50,173 bases of DNA from Bacteroidales bacterium (GTDB taxonomy: Bacteria > Bacteroidota > Bacteroidia > Bacteroidales > Lentimicrobiaceae). The notes beneath the pieces are model-generated. The model was not told where the DNA came from. It saw only the letters and a list, made by a program, of their open reading frames with translations, and searched no databases. A program made the translations under genes and the position numbers. Below are positions 17,557 through 25,550 of this stretch, one piece after another; positions within the stretch are counted from its first letter, which is position 1, and every line of letters starts with the position of its first letter. The stretch covers positions 1-50,173 of the forward strand of contig JAGXGB010000071.1 of NCBI GenBank assembly GCA_024636955.1, given 5' to 3'.

Positions 17557-18347
17557 TGAGCAGCGGATTATACTCAATGAATAAGAGCGGCTTTGATCAA
17601 ACACTTGATCTGACAAAAGTTAAGCCCTACGGTGATACAATGAACGACGGCAAAACACAGCTAAGTTTTACACTGCCTGTGCCTTGCAACGATGAAGCCA
17701 TTGAAGCAGCAAAGCAACTGATGCGCAAAATGGGTTTTGAAAACCCTCAGGTGGTTTACTATAAAGAACTCACAAAAGGATTCACCTTCTTCAACTGCTA
17801 TGGCAGCTGTGTACATTCAGTGGATTATACATCCATACGTGTGCCAAAAGTAGAATCTACCGTTATGGATATGCATGAAACCGATGAGTTCATCAAAACA
17901 CACATCGGACGTAAGATAGTTGTAATAGGTGCAAGTACCGGCACTGATGCCCACACCGTTGGCATTGATGCTATCATGAACATGAAAGGATATGCAGGTC
18001 ATTACGGCCTGGAGCGTTACGAAATGATTGAGGCTCTGAACATGGGCAGCCAGGTATTGAATGAGGATTTTATCGCAAAAGCAATCGAATTAAAAGCTGA
18101 TGCGTTATTAGTTTCTCAAACAGTTACACAGAAAGATGTTCACATACAGAACCTTACTGAACTGGTTGAGATGCTTGAAGCCGAAGGCCTTCGCGATAAG
18201 ATTATCCTTATTTGCGGCGGTCCACGCCTCTCACATGAGCTTGCCAAGGAACTAGGCTATGATGCAGGTTTCAGCATGAATTCTTATGCCGATGATGTAG
18301 CGTCATATATTGCGCAGGAGATGGGGAACAGGAAGGCTAAGGGCTAA
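17556..18347 (+). CDS. kamE: Beta-lysine 5,6-aminomutase beta subunit
   Basis: KamE is the B12-binding subunit. The cobalamin motif DxHxxG is present as D131-A-H133-T-V-G136. K144, eleven residues later, matches the lysine that binds PLP in the characterised clostridial enzyme, so the protein looks fully active. The 263-residue length is normal. The last codons are unusual: the C-terminus ends in KAKG, encoded by family A heptamers, and the TAA stop codon lies inside the second heptad of that array. The native end was probably replaced by the repeat. The same KAKG ending occurs in the unrelated GNAT protein at 47895. Confidence 0.96.
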   Translation: MSSGLYSMNKSGFDQTLDLTKVKPYGDTMNDGKTQLSFTLPVPCNDEAIEAAKQLMRKMGFENPQVVYYKELTKGFTFFNCYGSCVHSVDYTSIRVPKVESTVMDMHETDEFIKTHIGRKIVVIGASTGTDAHTVGIDAIMNMKGYAGHYGLERYEMIEALNMGSQVLNEDFIAKAIELKADALLVSQTVTQKDVHIQNLTELVEMLEAEGLRDKIILICGGPRLSHELAKELGYDAGFSMNSYADDVASYIAQEMGNRKAKG

Positions 18348-18431
18348 AGTTTTAAGGCTAAAGGCTACCTGTCCCGCGAATGCGGGAAAGGCTAAAGGCT
18401 AAAGGCTAAAGGCTAAAGTAAAAAAAAGTAA
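18335..18431 (+). repeat. Family A heptamer array with hairpin insert after kamE
   Basis: Heptads begin inside kamE (GGCTAAG at 18335, GGCTAAA at 18342) and continue to 18369. A 20-nt insert (18370-18389) carries the hairpin CCCGC-GAAT-GCGGG. Four more perfect GGCTAAA units follow (18390-18417) and then the usual A-rich GTAAAA tail. The 44 bp at 18354-18397 recur identically at 29773-29816. Confidence 0.9.
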
Positions 18432-18469
18432 AAGAAAAAGTAATAAAACGTTCCTCTCATTGTCATTCA

Positions 18470-18489
18470 CCCTCTCATTGAGGAGAGGG
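18470..18489. repeat. Hairpin between kamE and the thiolase
   Basis: CCCTCTC (18470-18476) and GAGAGGG (18483-18489) form a 7-bp stem with a 6-nt loop, followed by GGGGTGAGG. It looks like a dispersed repeat palindrome. It is not followed by a T-run on the plus strand, so it is a poor intrinsic terminator. Confidence 0.55.
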
Positions 18490-18522
18490 CTGGGGTGAGG
18501 TGATTAACAAAAATTTAAAGAG

Positions 18523-19725
18523 ATGAAAGTATTTATCGTTGCAGCAAAAAGAACCGCTATAGGCAAATTTGGCGGAGCACTTAGTAACATGCATCCTGCC
18601 GATATGGCTGCGGAAGTTATGAAGAATATTATCGCCGAAACGCACGTTGACCCGGCGAAGATTGATGAAGTAATTGTTGGAAACATACTGGCTGCCGGAC
18701 AAAAGCAGGGTATTGCCCGACAAGCTTCGATAAAGGCCGGTATTCCGCAGGAAGTTCCTGCCTGGGGATTGAATATGATATGCGGAAGCGGTATGAAGTC
18801 TATTATCACTGCATTCAATAATATCAGAGCCTGTGAAGCCAACCTCATAATGGCCGGTGGAACTGAAAACATGTCGTCGAGTTGCTTTGTACTGCCAGGT
18901 GCAGTTCGTAATGGCGTTAAGATGGGTGATTTCAAAGTTGTTGACACCATGATTCTTGATGGGCTTACTGATGCATTTTCAGGTCAGCATATGGGCATTA
19001 CCGCTGAGAACATCGCTGAAAAGCATAATATTTCACGTCAGGAGCAGGATGAGTTTGCATACAAATCGCAGCAAAAAGCCGCAACTGCAATTGATAGCGG
19101 GAAATTTAAACCTGAAATAGTTCCTGTTGTATTTACTACAAAGAAAGAAACTATCACTTTTGATACTGATGAATTTGTAAACCGTTCCACTAATCCTGAG
19201 AAGCTTGCTTCGTTGAGACCTGCCTTTAAACCTGATGGTACAGTGACTGCAGGAAGTGCATCGGGCATTAATGATGGCGCTTCATTTGTGTTGGTGGCAA
19301 GTGAAGAAGCTGTTAAAGAATTTGGCCTGACACCGTTGGTTGAGATTGTAGCCATCGGACAGGGAGGAGTTGATCCTGCAGTTATGGGTTTAGGCCCTGT
19401 ACCAGCTATCAGAAAAGCACTTCAAAAAGCCAACATGAAGCTCACTGACATGGAGATTGTGGAGTTAAATGAAGCTTTTGCAGCACAGTCAATTGGTGTA
19501 ATCAGGGAACTAAGTGCAGAGCATGGAGTTGATGCTGAATGGTTTGATCAAAACTGCAACGTAAATGGTGGTGCCATCGCATTAGGACACCCAATAGGCG
19601 CATCCGGCAACCGCATCACCGTTAGCCTCATACATGAGATGAAACGCACCGGTAAGAAGTTAGGCTTGGCATCGTTATGTATTGGCGGCGGTATGGGTAC
19701 AGCCGTGATTTTGCGGAATGTGTAA
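18523..19725 (+). CDS. Acetyl-CoA C-acetyltransferase (thiolase)
   Basis: This is a biosynthetic/degradative thiolase of 400 residues with the full catalytic set: C87 (NMICGSGMK), H356 (ALGHPIGASG) and C386 (SLCIGGGMGTA). In this cluster it can cleave acetoacetyl-CoA, formed from the acetoacetate released by Kce, to two acetyl-CoA. It can also run in the condensing direction. It follows kamE on the same strand after 175 bp of repeats. No CoA-transferase (atoDA) is present in the window, so acetoacetate activation must be encoded elsewhere. The 3' end faces the SCP2-type thiolase gene across a strong bidirectional terminator. Confidence 0.95.
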   Translation: MKVFIVAAKRTAIGKFGGALSNMHPADMAAEVMKNIIAETHVDPAKIDEVIVGNILAAGQKQGIARQASIKAGIPQEVPAWGLNMICGSGMKSIITAFNNIRACEANLIMAGGTENMSSSCFVLPGAVRNGVKMGDFKVVDTMILDGLTDAFSGQHMGITAENIAEKHNISRQEQDEFAYKSQQKAATAIDSGKFKPEIVPVVFTTKKETITFDTDEFVNRSTNPEKLASLRPAFKPDGTVTAGSASGINDGASFVLVASEEAVKEFGLTPLVEIVAIGQGGVDPAVMGLGPVPAIRKALQKANMKLTDMEIVELNEAFAAQSIGVIRELSAEHGVDAEWFDQNCNVNGGAIALGHPIGASGNRITVSLIHEMKRTGKKLGLASLCIGGGMGTAVILRNV

Positions 19726-19772
19726 ACATTGCATTTGATTGAATTTCCATACAACGGTTGCAATAAAGCGAT

Positions 19773-19796
19773 AGAGACAGGGCACACCCTGTCTCT
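19773..19796. repeat. Perfect 10-bp-stem palindrome
   Basis: AGAGACAGGG (19773-19782) and CCCTGTCTCT (19787-19796) pair perfectly around CACA. It lies about 50 bp after the thiolase stop codon and resembles the other GACAGG palindromes of the window. Confidence 0.8.
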
Positions 19797-19855
19797 GCAT
19801 TCGTTTTAAAAATCTAACCAACAATGTAAAGGTTTTTGCATTTTCTTTACAAAAG

Positions 19856-19907
19856 AAAATTCATCTGTATAGCTTTTTGCAAAAACTATACAGATGAATT
19901 TTTTCAA
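19856..19907. terminator. Large bidirectional hairpin terminator between convergent thiolase genes
   Basis: A 17-bp perfect stem (19856-19872 with 19886-19902) has a further T5/A5 pairing inside its loop. It is A-rich on the left and T-rich on the right, so a T-run follows the stem on either strand. It lies between two convergent genes, where a bidirectional terminator is expected. A second small hairpin (19841-19848 with 19852-19859) overlaps its left edge. Confidence 0.85.
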
Positions 19908-19987
19908 TCACCCGCAATGGACAGGTCACGACCTGTTGCTCATTGCTTCAATCACCCATAATGGACAGGTCACGACCTATCCCTACA
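19905..19987. repeat. Two tandem copies of a GACAGGTC palindrome unit
   Basis: Copy 1 (19905-19948) and copy 2 (19949-19987) each begin CAATCACCC and carry ACAGGTCACGACCTGT or a near match. Copy 2 ends with CCCTACA, which overlaps the stop codon (19983-19985) of the minus-strand thiolase gene. A related pair lies at 48508-48582. Confidence 0.85.
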
Positions 19988-21224
19988 TCGTTTTCTTGTA
20001 TACAATAGCAACAACTGTTCTGTCATCACCACCCATATTAATTGAAAGAGCATATGGTTTATCGGCGGGGATGTTGATTTGTGCATCGCCTGCACGGCCG
20101 GTTAATTGTTCCCATACAGTTACTGCCTGATGAACACCGGTTGCTCCTGTTGGATGCCCCCAGCCTATTAGTCCGCCGGTAGTGTTAATTGGTATTTTCC
20201 CTGTGCGGGAGGTATTACCTTCAAGTATGAAGTCAGCTCCTTTGCCGGGCTCTGCAAGTCCTATGGATTCTAATGTAATAAGCCCTGCTATTGAGAAGCA
20301 GTCGTGGGTTTCAATAGTTGCCAATTGGTCAACAGTAATGCCGGCATCATTAAGTGCAATCTTAACTGCTTCCCTTATGGTTGACATTACGGTTGGATCT
20401 TCGGGATTGCTGGTAATATCATCAGTTGCATGTCCTACAGCTACTACTTCTACTGCATCTTTTAAAGGAATGCCTGCTTTCTTGAGACCTTCTTCTGATA
20501 CAATAGCAATGGCTGATGCACCATCCGATACTTTTGAGCAATCGGTATAGTTCAGGAAATCAGTGAATGCCTTTGGATTTGGTTCTGCAATACCGGCTTC
20601 ATCAAGGTCGTCAGTTACATTCGCATATTCCTGGGCAGTGGTGCATAGGCGCGCATTCTCAATTGCATTGCGATACCATCGTGCCATGGCTAAACGGGTT
20701 TTTTCACGACCGTATTTCTGAAAATAAGCACCCGCTCTGTCGCTAAACTGTCCAGGGAAGAAATATGCATGTCCGTCCTTCCTGCGCTTGTTCCAGCCTG
20801 CAGTAGCCAGTATATCAGCTCCGTAAATAGCTTTAACTGTATTCTGCACTTCAACGCCAATTGCAAGAACAGTATCAGCTGATTCTGACAAAACTGACTT
20901 TATTCCGCTAACAAGTGCAAGTCCGCCTGATGCACAGGCACCTTCCACCCTTAAGGATGGTTTATAACGTAAACCCTGATCAATCATCGCCATAAAGGCT
21001 CCTAAATGACCCTGGTTGTTGAAGCGTGCTGCCATAAAGTTGCCTACCACACCTTCATCTACATTTTTTGCTCCACCAATCTGTTGGAGGGTCCCCTGCC
21101 CTGCTTCCTTAAGGTATTCCTCAAGACCTGCGCGTTCTTTTTTAGGATTGAACTCCTTGCGGCCGGTGCCCATTGATATGGTGTTATAACCGGCTACCAT
21201 GTATATCTTTCTACGTGGTTTCAT
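19983..21224 (-). CDS. SCP2/thiolase-like acyltransferase
   Basis: This is a 413-residue thiolase of the SCP-x/SCP2-like branch. It retains the nucleophile C97 in EGACASGG, the family's HDCFS segment, and the histidine H357 in GWGHPTGATG. The second catalytic cysteine of classical thiolases is missing: the C-terminal motif reads NMGGDDRT, which is normal for this branch. It is the last gene of a minus-strand set that also encodes crotonase and 3-hydroxyacyl-CoA dehydrogenase. That suggests thiolytic cleavage of a 3-ketoacyl-CoA, possibly acetoacetyl-CoA from the crotonyl-CoA arm of lysine fermentation. Substrate length cannot be read from sequence. The gap to the upstream gene is 18 bp. Confidence 0.86.
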   Translation of the reverse strand: MKPRRKIYMVAGYNTISMGTGRKEFNPKKERAGLEEYLKEAGQGTLQQIGGAKNVDEGVVGNFMAARFNNQGHLGAFMAMIDQGLRYKPSLRVEGACASGGLALVSGIKSVLSESADTVLAIGVEVQNTVKAIYGADILATAGWNKRRKDGHAYFFPGQFSDRAGAYFQKYGREKTRLAMARWYRNAIENARLCTTAQEYANVTDDLDEAGIAEPNPKAFTDFLNYTDCSKVSDGASAIAIVSEEGLKKAGIPLKDAVEVVAVGHATDDITSNPEDPTVMSTIREAVKIALNDAGITVDQLATIETHDCFSIAGLITLESIGLAEPGKGADFILEGNTSRTGKIPINTTGGLIGWGHPTGATGVHQAVTVWEQLTGRAGDAQINIPADKPYALSINMGGDDRTVVAIVYKKTM

Positions 21225-21242
21225 CTGATTTCTTTTACTTAA

Positions 21243-22580
21243 TTAATTAACGAATTCATTTACCGGACCATAGGCATGGAAGAAACCGGTTGCCAGTACA
21301 GTGTTCACATCCTGTGCCGATGCAGCAACACCTGTATTTACCAATTGCAAGCCTATTTCACGTGAACGGCGGGCATGTGCCAATGCGAGTTCAGCACCCT
21401 TGCTGTTCAACACTTTTAGACGGGCAAATGCCTCCATGGCCACTGCATCTTTATCGGCCATACGGATAATGTTCTTCCATGGCATTACTTCTTTTGGAAG
21501 TTCACCTAACCATGCATCGGTCTTTGAAGCAAAGTCAGCAAAGGGAACATAATCCTTTTTGTCAAGACTATAAACTGCAACAGGTCTGCCTTTTTCATAC
21601 TTCAGTATTCCATCCTTCTGACTGCCATCAGCATATTGTCCGCCCTTAATTTCAAGGTCAAACAACTTGTCAAGCATATCGCTGTGCAGGTTTTCATTTG
21701 ACATGTAAGGATCCATAACATTCATAATAAATCTCACAACATCAACCCCTACATAATCTATAAGCTGGAAAATGCCCATAGGCCTCATCAGGAAATCCTG
21801 ACTTACTTTGTTAATAGCATATACTGCTTCATGCAACGGCATTTCTGATGAAAGCTTTTCTGCCTGTTCAATACTGTATAATGCATCACGCATAAAGTGG
21901 CCATTGCCAACAAATCCTGCTATGTCATTGGATGGAACGATGATCTTCTTAAGGCTCTTTGCCAGTTCGTGGGCAAACTCCTTCATTCCGTCAGGATTTT
22001 CTTTGATGGTAATTAATTCAACCAGTTTCTGTATGGCTGGAGGATTATAAAAATGGAAGCCAAGTATGCGACCACCTATACCGGCTTTTTCATTTAAACC
22101 GGAGATTGGAACTGAAGATGTATTGGTGAAATACCAAGGCTTAACTATGCTGTTAGTGTCAATTTGAGTGAAAAGCTTCACTTTAAGAGCTGCATTTTCA
22201 CTCACAGCCTCAAATACAAGGTTACTTTCAAAAGCAGCCTCAAGCCTTGTACCCGGCCTGATAATGCTCATAACATCATTAATATATTCTTCTATGATCT
22301 CCCCATTGTCCACAAGATCAGCACGGTGGGCGTATAGTTTTCTGAGGACTACCACCTTCTTCTCAGCGGCTTTCAGTACTTGTGTTCTGATGTACTTCAT
22401 AAGCCCCGGTAAGGCGCCAGATGTAACATCAATGGCATTCAGCACATATGGCTTTCCCTTATTCTCGGGTTTAAGTCCCTGGTCAGCCATCTCAATGGCC
22501 ATCAGCAGCAGGATACCACTGCCCATCTTACCGGCAGCCCCCAGCACTGATACATTTGAAATTCTTTCATTGTAATCCAT
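21243..22580 (-). CDS. 3-hydroxyacyl-CoA dehydrogenase family protein
   Basis: This NAD-dependent dehydrogenase has an N-terminal Rossmann loop GAAGKMGSG (residues 14-22) and the catalytic histidine segment GFHFYNPP. The C-terminal helical domain is longer than in small FadB2/Hbd proteins (445 residues against about 285). It probably oxidises 3-hydroxybutyryl-CoA or a related 3-hydroxyacyl-CoA to the keto form. Upstream is a crotonase and downstream a thiolase on the same strand, so the three can carry out consecutive beta-oxidation steps on crotonyl-CoA. The spacer to the crotonase gene holds a family B repeat array. Confidence 0.87.
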   Translation of the reverse strand: MDYNERISNVSVLGAAGKMGSGILLLMAIEMADQGLKPENKGKPYVLNAIDVTSGALPGLMKYIRTQVLKAAEKKVVVLRKLYAHRADLVDNGEIIEEYINDVMSIIRPGTRLEAAFESNLVFEAVSENAALKVKLFTQIDTNSIVKPWYFTNTSSVPISGLNEKAGIGGRILGFHFYNPPAIQKLVELITIKENPDGMKEFAHELAKSLKKIIVPSNDIAGFVGNGHFMRDALYSIEQAEKLSSEMPLHEAVYAINKVSQDFLMRPMGIFQLIDYVGVDVVRFIMNVMDPYMSNENLHSDMLDKLFDLEIKGGQYADGSQKDGILKYEKGRPVAVYSLDKKDYVPFADFASKTDAWLGELPKEVMPWKNIIRMADKDAVAMEAFARLKVLNSKGAELALAHARRSREIGLQLVNTGVAASAQDVNTVLATGFFHAYGPVNEFVN

Positions 22581-22695
22581 ATCTCTCTTATTTAATAAGT
22601 TATTAGTGCTTCTTTGTTATATTTGGTATTTTCCAAGCCTTGTTTTTAAGCTAACGGCCGAAGTGATTAACTGCCGTTCATTTTTAGAGTCCCCA

Positions 22696-22730
22696 CCTTG
22701 AACTCCTTGAACCCTTTGAACACCTTGAAC
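22696..22730. repeat. Family B array between crotonase and dehydrogenase genes
   Basis: Four 9-bp units of the CCTTGAACY type on the plus strand. In the direction of the minus-strand genes it reads GTTCAAGG and follows about 35 nt after the crotonase stop codon, without a family A partner. Confidence 0.85.
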
Positions 22731-22764
22731 TTTTTATACTCTCTACCAGTGAGGAGAAAAACCT

Positions 22765-23532
22765 TTACCAGTTAGGTTTTCTTTTCTCCAGGAAAGCTTT
22801 CATTCCTTCGTAACCTTCATTCCCGAAAGGATCACCAAAATGCTTGCTTTCCATTAGTTCACCATCACTAAAACTGCCGTTCATGCCGTTTCGTGTAACA
22901 GTTTTCACCAGTTTTACAGCCATTGCTCCTTTTGAGGCAATCATATCTGCCAGTCTGCGGGCTTCAATGAGCAGGTTTTCAGGTTCAGTTACTTTTTGTA
23001 CCAAACGCATTGCGTATGCTGTTTCAGCATCTATCGTATCACCGGTTGTAAGCAGATAAAGTGCATCAGCCAGGTTGGTAAGCCGTGGCAGTCGTTGCGT
23101 ACCTGCATAGCCCGGTATAAGTCCCAAACTTACTTCCGGTTGTCCGAACTTCGCTTTCGCTGAAGCTATCCTGAAATCACAAGCCATTGCCAGTTCCATT
23201 CCACCTCCAAGTGCAAAGCCGTTTATTGCAGCTATAACAGGAAACGGCATCAAGCCGATTTTATTGAACACTTCCTGCCCTCTTCGGGAAAAGGCTCTTG
23301 CCTGGTCGCCGTCCATGTTTACCATTTCAGCGATGTCAGCTCCTGCCACAAAAGCCTTGCCCTCACCGGTGATGATTAGTGCTCGAACTGTTGTATCACC
23401 TGATAATTCATCAAGGTAATTATCCATTTCATCAAAGAAACGAGTATTAAGCGCATTCAACGCCTGCGGCCTGCTAAGGGTTAATACCACAATATTGCCC
23501 TCCGTTACCGGTTTCAGAATTTCATAATCCAT
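22765..23532 (-). CDS. Enoyl-CoA hydratase (crotonase)
   Basis: This is a 255-residue crotonase-fold protein. It has the oxyanion-hole segments GKAFVAGADIAEM and NGFALGGGMELAMACD and both catalytic glutamates of true hydratases, E113 (GGGME) and E133 (FGQPEVSLG). It should hydrate crotonyl-CoA to 3-hydroxybutyryl-CoA. Lysine fermentation next door makes crotonyl-CoA through Kal, which gives this gene an obvious substrate. It is the first gene of the minus-strand set. A weak -7 box (TAAGTTTG on the minus strand, 23577-23584) lies about 45 bp upstream. Confidence 0.93.
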   Translation of the reverse strand: MDYEILKPVTEGNIVVLTLSRPQALNALNTRFFDEMDNYLDELSGDTTVRALIITGEGKAFVAGADIAEMVNMDGDQARAFSRRGQEVFNKIGLMPFPVIAAINGFALGGGMELAMACDFRIASAKAKFGQPEVSLGLIPGYAGTQRLPRLTNLADALYLLTTGDTIDAETAYAMRLVQKVTEPENLLIEARRLADMIASKGAMAVKLVKTVTRNGMNGSFSDGELMESKHFGDPFGNEGYEGMKAFLEKRKPNW

Positions 23533-23742
23533 ATTTGTTCAGCTTTATAATGTTTACTTAAGCACAAATTCTTCTTCAAACTTAAGAAAAATAAAGTTAC
23601 GGATTTAACTGAAGTATTTATATTATCGCTCACTCGTCTTTTATCAATTATGAATCACAACCCGGCATTATTAAAGTAACAGGTCATCATGAGTTTATGA
23701 AGGACATCAGCTGGGCTTATGGATAATTGCTTATGATCCCAA

Positions 23743-24954
23743 TTACCTGGATGCCCTCGAATAGTATCGGTGTAATCGCTTATTCAATCTATCAACAGAA
23801 CCAGCAAACGTCCACTTTACTTCAGGCGACTCGTATGACCTTTCATGGGAAGCGCTTGTGAAATAAGGGAAAGGATCACGGAGCTGAATGAAGTTATGAT
23901 CTCTTATCACGAGTGATGTGAATGAGTAGTTGGAGGGAGTACCATAGTATGCCGTTTCCATTCTCTTTTTGTTTGTATCAAAGTACTTGTAGCTCTTATA
24001 CTTTGCGGTATCAGGCTCAATAACATCAAACTCACCAATAAATATAGCTCCGGCAGTGTCAATTGTTATAGAAGGATCGTATTGCATCTGATCATTCAGG
24101 AAAATACCTTCAAACTGGCGTTCTTTAACCTTTACTGACTCACTGCTATAGAAGAAAGCAATCTTAGAAAAATCGTAGTTCTCGCGAAATGCTGTCATTA
24201 TTTCCTTGTTTTTCTTTTGGCGAAATGCTTGCCTTTCAGCCGCTTCTTCTGTATGACCAGCTTGTTCGAGCGCAGCTATGGTGTTCTCTGCAGTCTTCAA
24301 TCTTACTAACAGTGTACCTCCTTTAAGCTCTTGAATTTGTTCAGCTGAACGCTCCCTGACTATTCTTTTCTTTGACTTCTCAGGATTCACTTCCCTGTTT
24401 AAAATATAATTGAGCGTTAATTGGAAAGATGAAGTATTCTTATCCCTGAGTGGAATCTGGTAATTTAATTCAAGATTTACACGCTTCTGTAGCCTGATTT
24501 CAACACCTGTGATCAGGTTTAACTCTGAATTGGGAGCATAAGAGGGCTTATTAATTAAAGTACCATCTGCTTTACGGATCTTGTTTGAAATGTAGCTTGA
24601 GTAGATCAATCCTGCCTGCAATGCAAAACCGTCAAACAACATGACTTGAGACATTGCCATATAATCAAAATAGTAGTTGGTAACCTTGTTAAAGGGTTCC
24701 AGCATAGCTGACCTTTTAGGTGCATAAAATTGTGAGGTCTTGAATGATAGGATACTTCCTATTTTTATTTGCTGAAAAGCTCCTGCTGAAAGCATAGCTC
24801 CTGATGAGAACTTATAGCCAGGGTGATGAAAGGTGCTGCTGTTTATTCCTGTAGAGATGCCATAAATAAATTTATCGTTGGTATAGATTTCTTGTGCCTT
24901 TATCAGTATCGGAATTGCAAGTAAGAGAACTGCAACAAACACACCTTTTCTCAT
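23743..24954 (-). CDS. Exported protein: beta-barrel-like N-terminus plus uncharacterised C-terminal domain
   Basis: The 403-residue protein has a signal peptide ending near IKAQ. Residues 25-185 are rich in alternating aromatic/polar strands (INSSTFHHPGYKFSSGAML, LELNYQIPLRDK) and look like an outer-membrane barrel. From about residue 195 the character changes: a charged helical segment (RSAEQIQELKGGTLLVRLKT) leads to a mixed alpha/beta domain (about 245-403) containing FFYSSESVKVKERQFEGIFLND. I recall stand-alone Bacteroidota proteins of unknown function that resemble this C-terminal part, but I cannot name the family. The gene is transcribed divergently from the menaquinone operon, with its own promoter. 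No function can be assigned. Confidence 0.75.
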   Translation of the reverse strand: MRKGVFVAVLLLAIPILIKAQEIYTNDKFIYGISTGINSSTFHHPGYKFSSGAMLSAGAFQQIKIGSILSFKTSQFYAPKRSAMLEPFNKVTNYYFDYMAMSQVMLFDGFALQAGLIYSSYISNKIRKADGTLINKPSYAPNSELNLITGVEIRLQKRVNLELNYQIPLRDKNTSSFQLTLNYILNREVNPEKSKKRIVRERSAEQIQELKGGTLLVRLKTAENTIAALEQAGHTEEAAERQAFRQKKNKEIMTAFRENYDFSKIAFFYSSESVKVKERQFEGIFLNDQMQYDPSITIDTAGAIFIGEFDVIEPDTAKYKSYKYFDTNKKRMETAYYGTPSNYSFTSLVIRDHNFIQLRDPFPYFTSASHERSYESPEVKWTFAGSVDRLNKRLHRYYSRASR

Positions 24955-24978
24955 AAGTTCTGATTAATTAAGAAAAAA

Positions 24979-25009
24979 CAAATTTATAATATTATTTCCG
25001 AACTCACAA
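24979..25009 (-). promoter_or_regulatory. Promoter of the exported barrel protein gene
   Basis: On the minus strand a TTG (25007-25009) and TAAATTTG (24979-24986) are separated by 20 bp, matching the Bacteroidota -33/-7 pattern. Transcription would start near 24973, about 20 nt before the ATG. Confidence 0.5.
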
Positions 25010-25036
25010 TGATCAACTACAGCCAACTGTTTTTGT

Positions 25037-25044
25037 TAACTTTG
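25037..25044 (+). promoter_or_regulatory. Candidate -7 box of the menaquinone operon
   Basis: TAACTTTG is a full match to TAnnTTTG and lies about 60 bp upstream of the first men gene. No good -33 TTG was seen at the usual distance. Confidence 0.45.
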
Positions 25045-25102
25045 CACAAGCAGGCACAACCAAACGCTTTGCCACCTGTTAATAGTCAGTTATAATCAAA
25101 TC

Positions 25103-25534
25103 ATGGAATCAGCACTGCTTACCGGGATCACTCTCGAACAAATGAATGAGCTTTCAAAAGGAACAATGGTTGAACACCTTGGCATTGTTTACACAGAAAT
25201 AGGGCCTGATTATCTTACTGGCACTATGCCGGTTGACAACCGTACCATACAACCAGCAGGATTATTACATGGAGGCGCATCAGCAGCTTTGGCTGAAACG
25301 TTGGGTAGCATGGCATCAATGAGCATCGTGAATAACGATACACATCACATTGTTGGCATTGAAATCAACGCTACCCATGTGCGAAAAGCTACTTCAGGCA
25401 TTGTAACCGGCAAGGCTACACTGATATCGCGCTCCAGAAAACTGCATGTTTGGGAAATCAAAATCACCAATGAGGATAATGCACTTTTGTGCATTTCACG
25501 GCTCACGGTAATGATTATACCAAAGCAATCATAG
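25103..25534 (+). CDS. menI: Hotdog-fold thioesterase, probable 1,4-dihydroxy-2-naphthoyl-CoA hydrolase
   Basis: This 143-residue hotdog-fold protein belongs to the PaaI/MenI-type thioesterases. The active-site region reads GLLHGGASAALAETLGS, with H56-G57-G58 and E65 as the expected catalytic glutamate. It is followed by menF, menD, menB and menA on the same strand, and the pathway needs a thioesterase to release 1,4-dihydroxy-2-naphthoate from its CoA ester. Position therefore points to MenI. Without that context it could be any small acyl-CoA thioesterase. It ends 16 bp before menF. Confidence 0.8.
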   Translation: MESALLTGITLEQMNELSKGTMVEHLGIVYTEIGPDYLTGTMPVDNRTIQPAGLLHGGASAALAETLGSMASMSIVNNDTHHIVGIEINATHVRKATSGIVTGKATLISRSRKLHVWEIKITNEDNALLCISRLTVMIIPKQS

Positions 25535-25550
25535 TACTTGCATCATATCC

